Positions 35,279 through 45,540 are shown, numbered from the stretch's first letter. The stretch is DNA of 63,249 bases from an uncultured Caryophanales bacterium (GCA_947648915.1 CANSPQ010000005.1:1-63249), one strand, 5' to 3'. Program-made: numbers and translations. Notes: a model not told the origin generated them from the sequence alone.

Positions 35279-37411
35279 ATGAAGGAACAAATATTAGAAC
35301 TTCTGAGGCAAGAAAAAAAAGCGTTATCTGTAACTGAAATCAACGATGCATTGGGTTATCAATCTGTAGAAGATTTTAAGGCATTATTAAGAGAACTTAA
35401 CGCAATGGAAGATGCGTTATTGTTATATCGTACTAATAAGGATAATTATATGTTATTTAATAATAGTCATTTGAAATTAGGTCGTATGATGGCAACAAAA
35501 AAAGGGTATGGCTTTGTTGATATAGAAGGTGACGAAGATGTTTTTATTCCACCAAATGCCATGAATAATGCAATTCATGGCGATAAAGTGATTGTTGAAA
35601 TTACTTCTAAAAAGGGAACTGATTTGGAAGGACGTATTGTCAAAATTGTTGATCGCCAACTTAAACTTATGGTAGGAGAATATAGCATAAGAAAAGGTGT
35701 TGGAACTATTATTTTAGATGACGAGAAAGTAAAACTTGATATCGTCATTCCAAAAGAACATAGTATGGGTGCGATGGAGGGTCATAAGGTACTTGTAAAA
35801 ATTACCAATAAACTAAAAAATAATAGTTACAATGGTGAAATTGTAAAAATCATTGGTCATAAAAATGATCCAGGAGTTGATATTTTATCAATTGTCAATA
35901 AATATGGTATTCATGATACATTTCCATCTGAGGTGATGGATGAATTAGATATGATTCCAGATTATGTAAAACCCGAAGAAATGGAAGGAAGAAGAGATTT
36001 ACGGGATCAAGAAATCTTTACAATTGATGGGGACGATACTAAAGATATTGACGATGCCATTTCAATTGCTCAATTAGAAAATGGAAATTATGAGTTGGGC
36101 GTTCATATTGCAGATGTGAGTTACTATGTAAAAGAGGGTACTAAGTTAAATGAAGAAGCTTATGCAAGGGGTACAAGTGTCTATTTAGCAGATCGTGTTA
36201 TCCCCATGTTACCTCATAAATTATCGAATGGGATTTGTTCTTTGAATCCTTTAGAGGATCGCCTTGCGGTATCTTGTGTAATGGAAATTGACGCAAAAGG
36301 TGAAGTTGTTTCCTATGATATTTTTGAAAGTGTCATCCGTTCTCGTAAACAAATGACGTATAAGAAAGTCAATCAAATTTTAGAAGAGAATATTGTTCCA
36401 GAAGGCTATGAACCTTACCAAGAATCTTTATTAAAAATGAAAGAGCTTGCTTCCATTTTAAGAAAAAATAAGGAAGAAAAAGGGTATATTGATTTTGAAC
36501 TTGATGAATCTAAGATCATCGTAAATGAAAAGGGAGAAGCAATCGATGTTGTTTTAAGAGAGCGTGGTACAGGTGAAAAGTTGATTGAGGATTTTATGAT
36601 TGCTGCGAATGAAACGGTTGCGACATGCGTCTATTTTATGGAACTTCCTTTCGTATATCGTGTTCATGGAGAACCAAATGAAGAGAAAATTACTAATTTT
36701 CTAAATTTTGTGAATAGCCTAGGATATCATGTTAAGGGTGACATAAAAAAAATGCACCCTAAAATGTTACAGGATATATTAAAACAATTGAGCGATAAAA
36801 AGGAATTTCATATATTATCTTCTTTATTGTTAAGAAGTATGCAAAAAGCTATCTATGATTCTATCAATATTGGACATTTTGGGCTTGCAAGTAAATGTTA
36901 TACACATTTTACATCTCCAATTCGAAGATTCCCTGATACAACTGTACATCGTCTTCTTCGTAAATATTTATTTAAGCATCAAGTCGATAAAGATACAGTT
37001 TCATTTTGGGAAAAGGAGTTACCTGTTTTATGTGAGCATACTTCACAGACAGAGAGGGATGCAGTTGATTGTGAGCGAGAAGTTGACGATATGAAAAAAG
37101 CAGAATATATGTTAAAACATATTGGAGAAGAATATGAAGGAATGATAAGTAGTATTATGAGTTTCGGAATGTTTATTGAACTTCCTAATTTGGTAGAAGG
37201 TTTAGTACGTGTGGAAGATTTAACAGATGATCATTATTTATATGATGAGTCTACACTTACCTTGCGTGGTATCAACAATAAAAGAGGTTATCGTTTAGGA
37301 GATAAGATTTCTGTGATTGTAAAATCGGCAAATAAAGAATTAAGAACAGTTGATTTTGTAATTGCAAATGATGTTAATAGGGAAAAATACGGAAAGAAAG
37401 AATTGGGGTGA
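35279..37411 (+). CDS. rnr: Ribonuclease R
   Basis: A 3'-to-5' exoribonuclease that degrades structured RNA and, with tmRNA and SmpB, faulty mRNA. Order: N-terminal winged helix (about 1-60), cold-shock domains, RNB catalytic domain with [14 protein letters not shown] (metal Asp residues) and a C-terminal S1 domain ([25 protein letters not shown]). About 710 residues. ATG 35279 follows AGAGGTGG; an upstream ATG at 35240 lacks a site. The gene is followed 4 bases later by smpB, forming a trans-translation group with ssrA. Confidence 0.95.
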   Translation: MKEQILELLRQEKKALSVTEINDALGYQSVEDFKALLRELNAMEDALLLYRTNKDNYMLFNNSHLKLGRMMATKKGYGFVDIEGDEDVFIPPNAMNNAIHGDKVIVEITSKKGTDLEGRIVKIVDRQLKLMVGEYSIRKGVGTIILDDEKVKLDIVIPKEHSMGAMEGHKVLVKITNKLKNNSYNGEIVKIIGHKNDPGVDILSIVNKYGIHDTFPSEVMDELDMIPDYVKPEEMEGRRDLRDQEIFTIDGDDTKDIDDAISIAQLENGNYELGVHIADVSYYVKEGTKLNEEAYARGTSVYLADRVIPMLPHKLSNGICSLNPLEDRLAVSCVMEIDAKGEVVSYDIFESVIRSRKQMTYKKVNQILEENIVPEGYEPYQESLLKMKELASILRKNKEEKGYIDFELDESKIIVNEKGEAIDVVLRERGTGEKLIEDFMIAANETVATCVYFMELPFVYRVHGEPNEEKITNFLNFVNSLGYHVKGDIKKMHPKMLQDILKQLSDKKEFHILSSLLLRSMQKAIYDSINIGHFGLASKCYTHFTSPIRRFPDTTVHRLLRKYLFKHQVDKDTVSFWEKELPVLCEHTSQTERDAVDCEREVDDMKKAEYMLKHIGEEYEGMISSIMSFGMFIELPNLVEGLVRVEDLTDDHYLYDESTLTLRGINNKRGYRLGDKISVIVKSANKELRTVDFVIANDVNREKYGKKELG

Positions 37412-37415
37412 TTTC

Positions 37416-37856
37416 GTGATAGAAATCAACAATCGTAAAGCAAGATATGATTATGAAATATTAGATACTTATGAATCGGGAATTGTCTTAACAGGTACGG
37501 AAATTAAATCGATTCGGAATGGGAATGCCAATTTAAAAGACAGTTATGCCATTTGCAAAAATGGAGAAGTTTTTTTATTAGGTATGCATATTAGTCCTTA
37601 TAAGGAAGGTAATCAATTTAATCATGATGAACTACGTACAAGAAAATTATTATTACATAAAAAGGAGATTTGGAAGATAAGGGATTTTTTAGAATTGGAT
37701 GGATATACTTTAGTTCCTATCAAGCTATATTTCAAAAAAAACAGAGCTAAAATATTATTAGGAATTGCTAAAGGTAAAAAAACATATGATAAAAGAGAAA
37801 GCCTAAAAAAAAGAGATATGGAAAGAGAAATTAGAAAGCAATATAAAACTTTCTAA
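37416..37856 (+). CDS. smpB: SsrA-binding protein SmpB
   Basis: Binds tmRNA and brings it to stalled ribosomes. The 146 residues include [32 protein letters not shown], the OB core, and the basic tail [16 protein letters not shown], which occupies the empty mRNA channel. A GTG start (37416) is supported by GGGGTGATTTC upstream and by the family N-terminus; it lies just 4 bases after rnr. The tmRNA gene follows within 75 bases. Confidence 0.95.
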   Translation: MIEINNRKARYDYEILDTYESGIVLTGTEIKSIRNGNANLKDSYAICKNGEVFLLGMHISPYKEGNQFNHDELRTRKLLLHKKEIWKIRDFLELDGYTLVPIKLYFKKNRAKILLGIAKGKKTYDKRESLKKRDMEREIRKQYKTF

Positions 37857-37893
37857 TTTTTAGATTTCCTTTTAATTAGGCATAAAAAATGAA

Positions 37894-37922
37894 TTGCTTT
37901 CATAGAAAAGTTGTGCTATAAT
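37894..37922 (+). promoter_or_regulatory. Promoter of ssrA
   Basis: TTGCTT (37894-37899) and a perfect TATAAT (37917-37922) are 17 bases apart, and the RNA 5' end follows 9 bases later. Confidence 0.8.
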
Positions 37923-37930
37923 CTGTTCAC

Positions 37931-38310
37931 GGGGCTGCTTTGGTTTCGACGGGAGTGTTCCGCTTTCAGTTGCAAGTGGGAGGTACACCTTATGTACAAA
38001 CAAAAATTAAACGGAAATAAATTAAAAAATGCATTTGCTACTTTATTCAATAAGAATACTGTAGCCTTCGCCTAATCGAATTTAAGGAATGCAGCTTTCT
38101 TTTATTCTTTTCCTACGGGAATTTAAGAAGGCACGATTGAGTAGGATATATTGTTATTGGGCTCAGCAATAACAATGAATGATTTGAGCTTACTAAATTA
38201 TGGGTTGTTGGTTACTAACATAGTTTAGGAAATGAAATAATCAACTAAACTTGTAGATACTGTTGGTAGGGTATTTTCGGACAGGAGTTCAATTCTCCTC
38301 AGCTCCACCA
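37931..38310 (+). ncRNA. ssrA: Transfer-messenger RNA (tmRNA)
   Basis: The 5' end GGGGCTGC pairs with the 3' GCTCC before an encoded CCA. TTTGGTTTCGACGGG is the conserved 5' tRNA-like part and GAGTTCAATTCTCCTC is the T-arm. The tag frame ends in NKNTVAFA and TAA, with the hydrophobic degradation end read by ClpXP. Several pseudoknot-like pairs lie between. Rescues stalled ribosomes with SmpB, encoded immediately upstream. The resume codon cannot be fixed by eye. Confidence 0.95.
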
Positions 38311-38369
38311 TGTGGTTATAAAACAAATTAAAAGTTTGTAGTGATATAAAGATTGATTTGTCAAACGGA

Positions 38370-38405
38370 AAAACGATTACGTATACTTAATCGTTTTATT
38401 TTTTA
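38370..38405 (+). terminator. Terminator after ssrA
   Basis: AAACGATTA and TAATCGTTT form a 9-bp stem followed by a T-rich run. Confidence 0.85.
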
Positions 38406-38464
38406 TGAGTAATTATGGAGTAAATTTATCAAATTCTTACAAGATGAATTTTTCATTTTAATAA

Positions 38465-38572
38465 ATGCAACGATTGATAAATGATGTATATGATGAAGAT
38501 ATAATTGATGATAATGAAATTGATATTATTCAAAATAACAAAGACGATGAAAAAGGTGATTTAGAAAGATAG
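38465..38572 (+). other. Possible small acidic ORF or gene remnant in the ssrA-downstream region
   Basis: A 35-codon frame beginning MQRLINDVYDEDIIDDNEID, strongly acidic, with no ribosome binding site. It may be the tail of a decayed gene in the insert after ssrA. The rest of the 330 bases between ssrA and the next gene holds only the terminator and AT-rich sequence. Confidence 0.25.
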
Positions 38573-38640
38573 TAAAAAAAGTCCATTTATAGTATAATTT
38601 AAACAAGAGATATTACAAAAAGAAAATGAGGTATTAAATT

Positions 38641-39603
38641 ATGAATAAAATCTGTGTGATTGGTAATGAAGTTCATGCAACACAAAATATAATTCCATCT
38701 ATGAGAGAACTTAATATTGATATTGATGCAATAGCAAGTGAATATTTAAATAATCAAAATGAATTTGATGGAATTAAATGCTATTCTGACTACAAGGAAA
38801 TGTTAGAAAAAGAACAACCTAATATTGTGTTAGTATGTAAAACAGCAGAAAATCAATATAGAATTGCTAAAGATTGTTTGAATTTTGGAATACAAAAGTT
38901 ATTTGTAGAAAAACCAATGGGAATGAATTCTATAGAAGCAAAAGAACTTCAAGAACTTGCTGAATCTAAAAATTGTCAAGTTATGGTTGGATTTATGAAA
39001 AAGTTTAGTCCTTGTTACTTAAAAATGAAAGAAATAATGAGTAGTTCTGAATTTGGTAGAGTGAAACAATTTAACGCAGAATTTTATATTACTTCTGGTA
39101 GGGTTGGTTGGAATAACGAAATTTTTTTAAAAAAAGGTGGAATCCATTTTGTTAATTTACTACTATGGTTATTTGGAGAAGTAGAAGAAGTAAAATCATT
39201 CTCTAGTTCTGTAGATAATAATGTTAGTTTAACTTCTATTATTAAATTTAAAAATGGAATAGTTGGAAACATTAATTTTGTAGGATTAACTTCTTGGAAA
39301 GGAAAAAGAGAAAGAATTACAATAACAGGAGAAAATGGTTATGTTTACAATGATGGTGTAAAAGAAGTTCATTATCATTTAGATCAAAATATTACAAGAA
39401 GTAATCGTTGGCAAACATTAGATGAAGAAGAAATTACTATAAAACCATATTTAACAAGTGCATCAGGTGGAGTACAAGATTTATATTTACATGGATATAT
39501 TGGGGAAATCAAAAGCTTTATTGAAGGCAATAGATTTATTAAAGATAATGTTGCTACTATGGAGTTGATTGATTTAATACTAGATTCTTTAAATGATTTA
39601 TAA
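38641..39603 (+). CDS. Gfo/Idh/MocA family oxidoreductase
   Basis: The 320 residues show the two-domain NAD(P)-dependent sugar oxidoreductase pattern: an N-terminal Rossmann fold, KLFVEKPMGMN (the EKP motif) at about 95 and KGGIHFVNLLLWLFGEVEEV (the catalytic H-x-x-N/D region). The usual GxGxxG is weak (VIGNEVHATQNI), so cofactor binding may be altered. It pairs with a radical SAM gene 72 bases downstream and lies just after ssrA, where accessory DNA often inserts. The substrate is unknown. Confidence 0.8.
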   Translation: MNKICVIGNEVHATQNIIPSMRELNIDIDAIASEYLNNQNEFDGIKCYSDYKEMLEKEQPNIVLVCKTAENQYRIAKDCLNFGIQKLFVEKPMGMNSIEAKELQELAESKNCQVMVGFMKKFSPCYLKMKEIMSSSEFGRVKQFNAEFYITSGRVGWNNEIFLKKGGIHFVNLLLWLFGEVEEVKSFSSSVDNNVSLTSIIKFKNGIVGNINFVGLTSWKGKRERITITGENGYVYNDGVKEVHYHLDQNITRSNRWQTLDEEEITIKPYLTSASGGVQDLYLHGYIGEIKSFIEGNRFIKDNVATMELIDLILDSLNDL

Positions 39604-39675
39604 AATAAAAGCCATACTTTACAAATTATTATTAAAAGTTTATAATAGGAAACTATTAAAGAAAGGGGCGAGAAT

Positions 39676-40479
39676 ATGAGTACAAATAATGATTTATATA
39701 AAAGAGAATTTGCATCTTTTTCGGGGAAATGCCCATATGCTTGTTTACATTGTTATACTTTCACTCCAAATTATCAAACAATGGGTGAAGATAATATTTC
39801 TAAAATAGTTGGTCGTTTAGATGGAAAAAATCCAGATGTTATTTATATTTCTGGACATAAAGAAAATTTTCTTAATCCAGCCCAAGGATTAGAACTTAGT
39901 GAAAAACTATTTGATGCATATCATTGTGATATTTTAATGACTACTAGAAATGTTTTTAATAAGGAAGATGTAAGTAGATTATCAAAATTTAATCTTAGAA
40001 TGAAAAATGAAGGTAAGAATTTATTCTTCTGTGTTTCTATTCCGGCATTAGATTCTTACAAAAAATTAGAAAGTAACCCAATTATTCCAACGCCACAACA
40101 AAGAATGGAATTTTTATCTGAAGTTTATGCTAATGGGATAGACACATTTCTAACTATTAAACCCTTGTGTCCTAATGAATTTATTCCAATTGATGAAGCA
40201 TTAGAGATTATAGATAGATGTAGGGATTATTCAACAGTTGTATTATCAAGTGGAATTGTAGTTGATAATCATATTTTAAAAAGATTGAAAGGGTTTCCAA
40301 TTGATTATAAATCTGAACAAGCACCATTAATGGAATGTTTGGAAAACGATATATCATTTCAATATGTTGATGTATCAAAAGAATTAAATCAAATTGAAAC
40401 TTTATGTGATGAATATAGTCTTCCATTTTTTCAACATAGTATGCCAGCAATTCAATATGTAAAAAAATTAAAGAAATAA
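39676..40479 (+). CDS. Small radical SAM protein
   Basis: FSGKCPYACLHCYTF holds the C-x3-C-x2-C iron-sulfur/SAM motif (Cys19, 23, 26), with GRLDGKNPDVIYISGHKENF after it as the first beta-alpha repeats. At 267 residues it has only the core barrel and no SPASM-type extra cysteines. AAGGGGCGAG precedes the ATG. Encoded next to the Gfo/Idh/MocA gene, it may act on the same, unidentified, metabolite. The AT-rich 298 bases after it hold no convincing gene. Confidence 0.75.
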   Translation: MSTNNDLYKREFASFSGKCPYACLHCYTFTPNYQTMGEDNISKIVGRLDGKNPDVIYISGHKENFLNPAQGLELSEKLFDAYHCDILMTTRNVFNKEDVSRLSKFNLRMKNEGKNLFFCVSIPALDSYKKLESNPIIPTPQQRMEFLSEVYANGIDTFLTIKPLCPNEFIPIDEALEIIDRCRDYSTVVLSSGIVVDNHILKRLKGFPIDYKSEQAPLMECLENDISFQYVDVSKELNQIETLCDEYSLPFFQHSMPAIQYVKKLKK

Positions 40480-40777
40480 TTTAAGAAAGAAAAATAACCA
40501 AAAAATATAGCACTATTAGTAAAATAGTATATAATTTAGATATGAAGTCAGTACCTATATGTACTTGATTACTTAATTTTGCGAAAAGTTGTAGACAACT
40601 ATCACTATCGCACCAAATTGATATGAAATGGCTTCGAAAAGTTAAAAAAAAGAATGTATAATAAAAGTATATTCTTAACTTGAAAGGAGTCTTTTTATAT
40701 ATAATTTATTTAAAGCGTGACATAAATCGATTTCTTTTTTGATTTAATTTTATTATAGTACTAAAGAGGGTAATATT

Positions 40778-41983
40778 ATGGAGAAAATAAAGATATTTAT
40801 AGCTTGTATAATATTATGTATTTTTTTACTTTTAAATTTTGTTAATATAGAAAAAAACATAGAAAATAAAGCTATTCAAATGGATAACAAAATTAAAACA
40901 GAAGTAGAACAACAATTAGAAAGTATGACATTAGAAGAAAAAATTGGTCAAATGCTGATTACTTATTACCGCAAAGAAACAGTTGATGATCAATTTAAAG
41001 GAGAATTAGAGAAATATCAACCTAGTGGATTTATTTTGTTTCGCGAAAATTTTACGAGTTATGATGGCACACTTCAATTGATTGAAACAATTAAAAATAC
41101 AGCTAAAATTCCGCTATTTATTACAATTGATCAAGAAGGTGGTAGAGTACAGAGATTAAAAGAATTAACAGATTCTTATGTGACGCAAATTCCTTCAATG
41201 GCAGAATTAGGCAATACCAATAATTTAACATTGGCATATGATGTAGGCAAAGTAATTGCAGAAGAGTTGCAAGTGTTTGGAATTAACATGGATTTTGCCC
41301 CAGTATTGGATATTGTGGATAATGTACAAAATCGAGTAATTGGAGATAGAAGTTTTGGATCTAATGCCGATCTTGTTTCCAAGATGGGAATTTCTTTGGC
41401 AAAGGGATTAGAAGATAATGGAGTTATTGCAGTATATAAACATTTTCCAGGACATGGAAGCACCATATTAGATTCCCACTATGATTTACCGGTTATTGAG
41501 AAAACCAAAGAGGAACTCTTTTCTTCTGATTTAGTTCCTTTTAAACGTGCGATTGAATCTGGTGCTGAAGTCATCATGATAGGGCACTTGGCGGTTCCTA
41601 GTATTACAAAGAGTGAAATACCTGCTTCACTTTCCAAAGAATTGATTACCGGACTATTGAAACAGGAAATGGGATATAATGGTTTAATCGTTACCGATGC
41701 GCTTAATATGGATGCTTTAACAAAGCATTATTCTGAAAAAGAAATTTATGAACTTGCAATTAATGCGGGGGTTGATCTTTTATTAATGCCTAGTAGTTTA
41801 TCAAGTGCAGTTACTTATATCAAACAAAGTATCGCAGAAGGAAAAATAACAGAGGAACAAATTAATGAATCTGTCCATAAGATTCTTACACTAAAATATA
41901 GAAAGTTATCGCTGGAAAAACGAGATAGAGCATTATTGGGAAGTGAATCACATATCGCAATTGTAAAACGAATACAACCATAG
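40778..41983 (+). CDS. nagZ: Glycoside hydrolase family 3, beta-N-acetylhexosaminidase (NagZ-like)
   Basis: An N-terminal membrane anchor or uncleaved signal (about residues 5-25) precedes a GH3 barrel with TIDQEGGRVQRL, the NagZ-specific loop KHFPGHGSTILDSHYDLP (His acid/base) and VTDALNMDALT (nucleophile Asp). It releases GlcNAc from muropeptides; in Gram-positives it acts outside the cell in wall turnover. The 401 residues lack the second GH3 domain of larger enzymes. AAAGAGGG lies upstream of ATG 40778. Confidence 0.9.
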   Translation: MEKIKIFIACIILCIFLLLNFVNIEKNIENKAIQMDNKIKTEVEQQLESMTLEEKIGQMLITYYRKETVDDQFKGELEKYQPSGFILFRENFTSYDGTLQLIETIKNTAKIPLFITIDQEGGRVQRLKELTDSYVTQIPSMAELGNTNNLTLAYDVGKVIAEELQVFGINMDFAPVLDIVDNVQNRVIGDRSFGSNADLVSKMGISLAKGLEDNGVIAVYKHFPGHGSTILDSHYDLPVIEKTKEELFSSDLVPFKRAIESGAEVIMIGHLAVPSITKSEIPASLSKELITGLLKQEMGYNGLIVTDALNMDALTKHYSEKEIYELAINAGVDLLLMPSSLSSAVTYIKQSIAEGKITEEQINESVHKILTLKYRKLSLEKRDRALLGSESHIAIVKRIQP

Positions 41984-42039
41984 TTTAAAAAATCAATATT
42001 TATGTTTTAAATTATGTTATAATGGTTAAGGTGATTATA

Positions 42040-42312
42040 ATGAAAAATAAAACAACCTTAGAAATTGTAAATTCAGATGGTCAAAAACAAACAGTAGAAA
42101 TAATTTTAGCCTTTATATCTGAAAAAACAAATAAGCAGTATATTGTATATACACAAAATGAAAAGAACGATGAAGATATGATTATACTATATGCATCTGT
42201 TATGATAGAATCAAATGATAAGATTGTTCTTGAAGATATTTCTGATGATGAATGGAAAATTGTAAAAGAAAAAATGCGTGACTTAATGCACCAAAAAGGG
42301 GAAGATAAGTAG
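42040..42312 (+). CDS. DUF1292 family protein (YrzB-like)
   Basis: About 90 acidic residues with the DUF1292 pattern (TLEIVNSDGQKQTVEII, KQYIVYTQNE, ILYASVMIE, EDISDDEWKIVKEKMRD). The family is widespread in Bacillota, of unknown function. ATG 42040 is chosen because AAGGTGAT lies upstream, in place of ATG 42022. The stop overlaps the next GTG by one base. Confidence 0.8.
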   Translation: MKNKTTLEIVNSDGQKQTVEIILAFISEKTNKQYIVYTQNEKNDEDMIILYASVMIESNDKIVLEDISDDEWKIVKEKMRDLMHQKGEDK

Positions 42313-43349
42313 TGAATAATGTAGATCAGATTATGAATGATACATTGCAATCAATTGGGAAAGATGTTAGTTATATAGTTGAATTAAGGGGAAGACGTAC
42401 TTGTTTGATTTCTAAAAAATGGAAAGAATTTTTGGCTTCTTTAGGTTATATACATATTTATCATACATTTGAACAGAACATGACTGATTATGATATGCAA
42501 ATAAAGGATGAACAAGAGGATCTTATAGCATGGGAAAAACTATATAGTACTTTATCTACCGAAAAAGAGCAAGAAAACGCAAAGCAAAAAATGCAATGGT
42601 ATCAAGAAAGAATTCAACAGTTCAATTTTTTAAAACAGAAGCTATCAGATAAAAAAAGTCGCTATGATAGAGATATTAATGTGAACAAAGTCTTAAAAAA
42701 CAACGTAGAAACATTATCACAGTTATATGAAGTGAATTACTCAAATGCACTCGCTAAAATAGAAACTGAAATGGAAGAAGAAAGAAAATTATATGAAGAT
42801 TTTATAAATGCAGAGGGAAAACATCATCAACATGATTCTGCAATATTACTTGAGGCATTAGCTAGGGATGATGAAGAAATCCTTAAAAAACTAAGAGAAG
42901 ATCAGGATCATTTTAAACAAAAACATTTTGATAGAATGAATGATTTAGCAAATCGTAAACAACAATTATTGGCTGAATTAAAGGCCAATTCAAAGCAAAA
43001 GGTTAAATTGTTCCTTGTTACTTCAACACCATTTGTATTTGCGAAAGGACTTCTTAATGTTGTTACCGCACCTATCATAGATTTCAAAAGTTTTATGAAT
43101 AAAAACAAAATGATGAAAAAACGACAATTGATAACCAAGACAGCTGTTTCTCCTGCATCGGATTCTTTTAACATAGATTCAAATCAAGAAAGTGCAGTAA
43201 TAATTCAAAAATTAGTTAGTGAAATTCTACAAAAATCCGATAATAATCCAATTGTACGGGAACAATTCATAGGTTTACTAAAGTCTTTTCAAAACATGTG
43301 TGGTTATGCAACAGAAGATATAGAGGAAGATATCGGAAAAAGAAAATAA
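42312..43349 (+). CDS. Coiled-coil protein of unknown function
   Basis: The 345 residues have long charged helical stretches (about 60-225) likely to be coiled coil, then a possible short hydrophobic segment (FLVTSTPFVFAKGLLNVVTAPII at about 237-259) and an acidic end. No family recognised. GTG start; translational coupling to the DUF1292 gene suggests shared function. A short hairpin with T-run follows at about 43350-43367. Confidence 0.6.
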   Translation: MNNVDQIMNDTLQSIGKDVSYIVELRGRRTCLISKKWKEFLASLGYIHIYHTFEQNMTDYDMQIKDEQEDLIAWEKLYSTLSTEKEQENAKQKMQWYQERIQQFNFLKQKLSDKKSRYDRDINVNKVLKNNVETLSQLYEVNYSNALAKIETEMEEERKLYEDFINAEGKHHQHDSAILLEALARDDEEILKKLREDQDHFKQKHFDRMNDLANRKQQLLAELKANSKQKVKLFLVTSTPFVFAKGLLNVVTAPIIDFKSFMNKNKMMKKRQLITKTAVSPASDSFNIDSNQESAVIIQKLVSEILQKSDNNPIVREQFIGLLKSFQNMCGYATEDIEEDIGKRK

Positions 43350-43424
43350 GAAATTCTTTTTTTTATAGATAATTTGGTTGTATTTTGAAAATGTCAATAG
43401 TATAATTTAAGTAGGTGATGATTT

Positions 43425-43844
43425 ATGTTTTATATTTGGATTGCAATTATTATTCTGCTGACAATTGTAGAAATTATGACAATCAATTTAACCACAATTT
43501 GGTTTGTTGTAAGCGGGTTACTTGCTTTAGCACTCTCTTTCATAAATGATAATTTTATGTTACAAGTAGGTGTATTCTGCGTTGTTGGAATTTTACTTTT
43601 AATTACAACCCGACCAATACTTCAAAAATGGCTTTCTGGCAAAAAAGAAAATACCAATTTAGATCGTATTATTGGTATGAAGGGAATTGTAACAGAGGAA
43701 ATTTTAAAAAATGGTACAGGAGAAGTAAAAGTGGATGGTAAAAAATGGACTGCTTTTGCGGATCAAAAAATTAAGGTTGATAGTACTGTAAAAGTATTAT
43801 TAATAGATGGTGTAAAGATTAAAGTAGAAGAGTGGGAGGATTAA
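43425..43844 (+). CDS. NfeD family membrane protein
   Basis: Short (139 aa), with membrane helices at about 1-65 and a C-terminal OB-like domain (GMKGIVTEEILKNGTGEVKVDGKKWTAFAD), the NfeD arrangement. It is directly linked to an SPFH/stomatin gene, its usual partner in membrane microdomains. GGTGATG precedes the ATG. Confidence 0.87.
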   Translation: MFYIWIAIIILLTIVEIMTINLTTIWFVVSGLLALALSFINDNFMLQVGVFCVVGILLLITTRPILQKWLSGKKENTNLDRIIGMKGIVTEEILKNGTGEVKVDGKKWTAFADQKIKVDSTVKVLLIDGVKIKVEEWED

Positions 43845-43846
43845 CT

Positions 43847-44734
43847 ATGGAAATTTTTATTACTTTACTTATTCTTGTAGCGGTACTGGTAATACCAAAT
43901 ATTAAAGTGGTACCACAGGCAAGAACTTATGTATTAGAGCGTTTAGGTTCTTATTCACAAACATGGCAACATGGATTACATTTTAAAATACCATTTGTAG
44001 ATCGTATTGCAAATACAGTTACATTAAAAGAAATCGTAAAAGATTTTGCACCACAACCTGTAATTACGAAAGATAATGTAACGATGCAAATTGATACAGT
44101 TGTATATTATCAAATCACAGATGCAAAATTATATACTTATGGTGTAGAACATCCAATTAGCGCAATTGAAAATTTAACAGCAACTACTTTACGTAACCTA
44201 ATCGGAGAATTGGAACTTGATCAAACTTTAACATCAAGAGATATTATCAATTCTAAAATGCGTTCTATTCTAGATGAAGCAACGGATCCATGGGGAATCA
44301 AGGTCAATCGTGTGGAAGTAAAAAATATTATACCACCAAGAGATATCCAAGAAGCTATGGAAAAACAGATGCGTGCAGAACGTGAACGTCGCGAAAAGAT
44401 TCTGCAAGCGGAGGGAGAAAAGAAATCTAATATCTTAATTGCTGAAGGGGAAAAGGAAAGTGCAATTTTAAGAGCTGAAGCGAAAAAAGAAGCCCAAATT
44501 CGTGAAGCGGAGGGAGAAGCCGAAGCAATTTTGAAATTAAAAACTGCGGAAGCAGAAGGAATTAAGTTATTAAAAGAAGCAAAGGCTGATAATGCAGTAC
44601 TAACTCTTAAGAGTTTTGAAGCCTTAACCAATGTAGCAAATGGCCAATCAACCAAAATTATTGTTCCATCAGATTTACAAAACATTGCAACAATTAGTAC
44701 TACAATATCAGAAATGTTTAAAAAGGAAAAATAA
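43847..44734 (+). CDS. SPFH/Band 7 (stomatin-like) membrane protein
   Basis: An N-terminal helix is followed by the SPFH domain (VPQARTYVLERLGSYSQTWQHGLHFKIPFVD) and an Ala/Glu-rich coiled coil with repeated EGEKES/EAEGEAEAI. Such proteins form large oligomers at membranes and are often co-expressed with NfeD. GGGAGGA sets ATG 43847, just past the nfeD stop. The stop overlaps the next ATG. Confidence 0.93.
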   Translation: MEIFITLLILVAVLVIPNIKVVPQARTYVLERLGSYSQTWQHGLHFKIPFVDRIANTVTLKEIVKDFAPQPVITKDNVTMQIDTVVYYQITDAKLYTYGVEHPISAIENLTATTLRNLIGELELDQTLTSRDIINSKMRSILDEATDPWGIKVNRVEVKNIIPPRDIQEAMEKQMRAERERREKILQAEGEKKSNILIAEGEKESAILRAEAKKEAQIREAEGEAEAILKLKTAEAEGIKLLKEAKADNAVLTLKSFEALTNVANGQSTKIIVPSDLQNIATISTTISEMFKKEK

Positions 44735-45540
44735 TGAATCGTTCCTATTTTGGAAAAGTGATTCGTATTTTGATTTGGCCTATCCTAGTTGGAATAGGTC
44801 AATTTTTAATTGTTGCGATCTTATCCTTTATTTTTATGCAAAAACAAGTAGATCAGATGAAATTAGCATATCCATCTGAAACGGAACAACAGATTATAGA
44901 ACGTGTGAATCAGCTTGATTTAAGTGTTCCATTAAATGCATATATAGAATCGCATATGATTTATGTGATTCTTGTAAACTTAGTTTTTATCTTGCCGATT
45001 TTAATTCATCAATATCGTAAGTATATGATAAAAAAGAAAAATATTAAAGTTAGTTTTCCAATTCTTTTGTTTTTTGCTCCAATTGTATTTTGCTTGTTAT
45101 TTCATATTCCACTCATATGGTTAGGTGTCCGTTATGAAGTAACGTTTACTTCTTATTTCTGGATTTTAGTATTGAGTGAAGGAGTCATTGGACCTATCAT
45201 AGAAGAATATTTATTTCGTGGTATTGTCTATTATAAATTAAAAGAATTATACCCTAAAAAAAATGCGATGCTATTTTGTACTATTTTATTTGCTATATTT
45301 CATGGCAATTGGATACAAATCGTTTTTGCCCTTTTATTAGGTACTATTTTGATTTTACTATATGATCAATATCAAAATATTAAAATACCAATTCTATTTC
45401 ATAGTGTTGTAAATCTTACATCTCTTTTGTTGATTCCTTATTTACAAAATATATACGTTCCTATTACAGTGTTAATCTTTATTATAGGTGGAATTATATT
45501 TTATGTATTTTTTCTTACACAGTGGAGAAAAAGGTCTTGA
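44734..45540 (+). CDS. CPBP/Abi family intramembrane metalloprotease
   Basis: A polytopic protein (268 aa) with GPIIEEYLFRGIVYYKL (EExxxR glutamates), ILFAIFHGNWIQ and ILFHSVVN, the three metal-binding motifs of CAAX-protease-like enzymes. It overlaps the SPFH stop by one base, so the three genes nfeD-SPFH-CPBP form one operon. Relatives take part in membrane protein processing or bacteriocin self-immunity; its target here is unknown. Confidence 0.85.
   Translation: MNRSYFGKVIRILIWPILVGIGQFLIVAILSFIFMQKQVDQMKLAYPSETEQQIIERVNQLDLSVPLNAYIESHMIYVILVNLVFILPILIHQYRKYMIKKKNIKVSFPILLFFAPIVFCLLFHIPLIWLGVRYEVTFTSYFWILVLSEGVIGPIIEEYLFRGIVYYKLKELYPKKNAMLFCTILFAIFHGNWIQIVFALLLGTILILLYDQYQNIKIPILFHSVVNLTSLLLIPYLQNIYVPITVLIFIIGGIIFYVFFLTQWRKRS

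Noticed and set aside
38281-38310. Attachment-site duplication of the ssrA 3' end
   Set aside because: I looked for another copy of GGAGTTCAATTCTCC downstream to the nagZ gene and did not find one.
40530-40660. A possible transposase or integrase remnant (a short frame reading KSCRQLSLSHQIDMKWLRKV)
   Set aside because: About 30 codons between stops with no recognised domain; too short to support an element, although an insert boundary here remains possible.
44221-44685. A 154-codon open frame on the minus strand opposite the SPFH gene
   Set aside because: Its Ser/Ala/Ile-rich composition is what the reverse of a Glu/Ala/Lys coiled coil gives; no ribosome binding site fits, and the plus-strand gene is certain.
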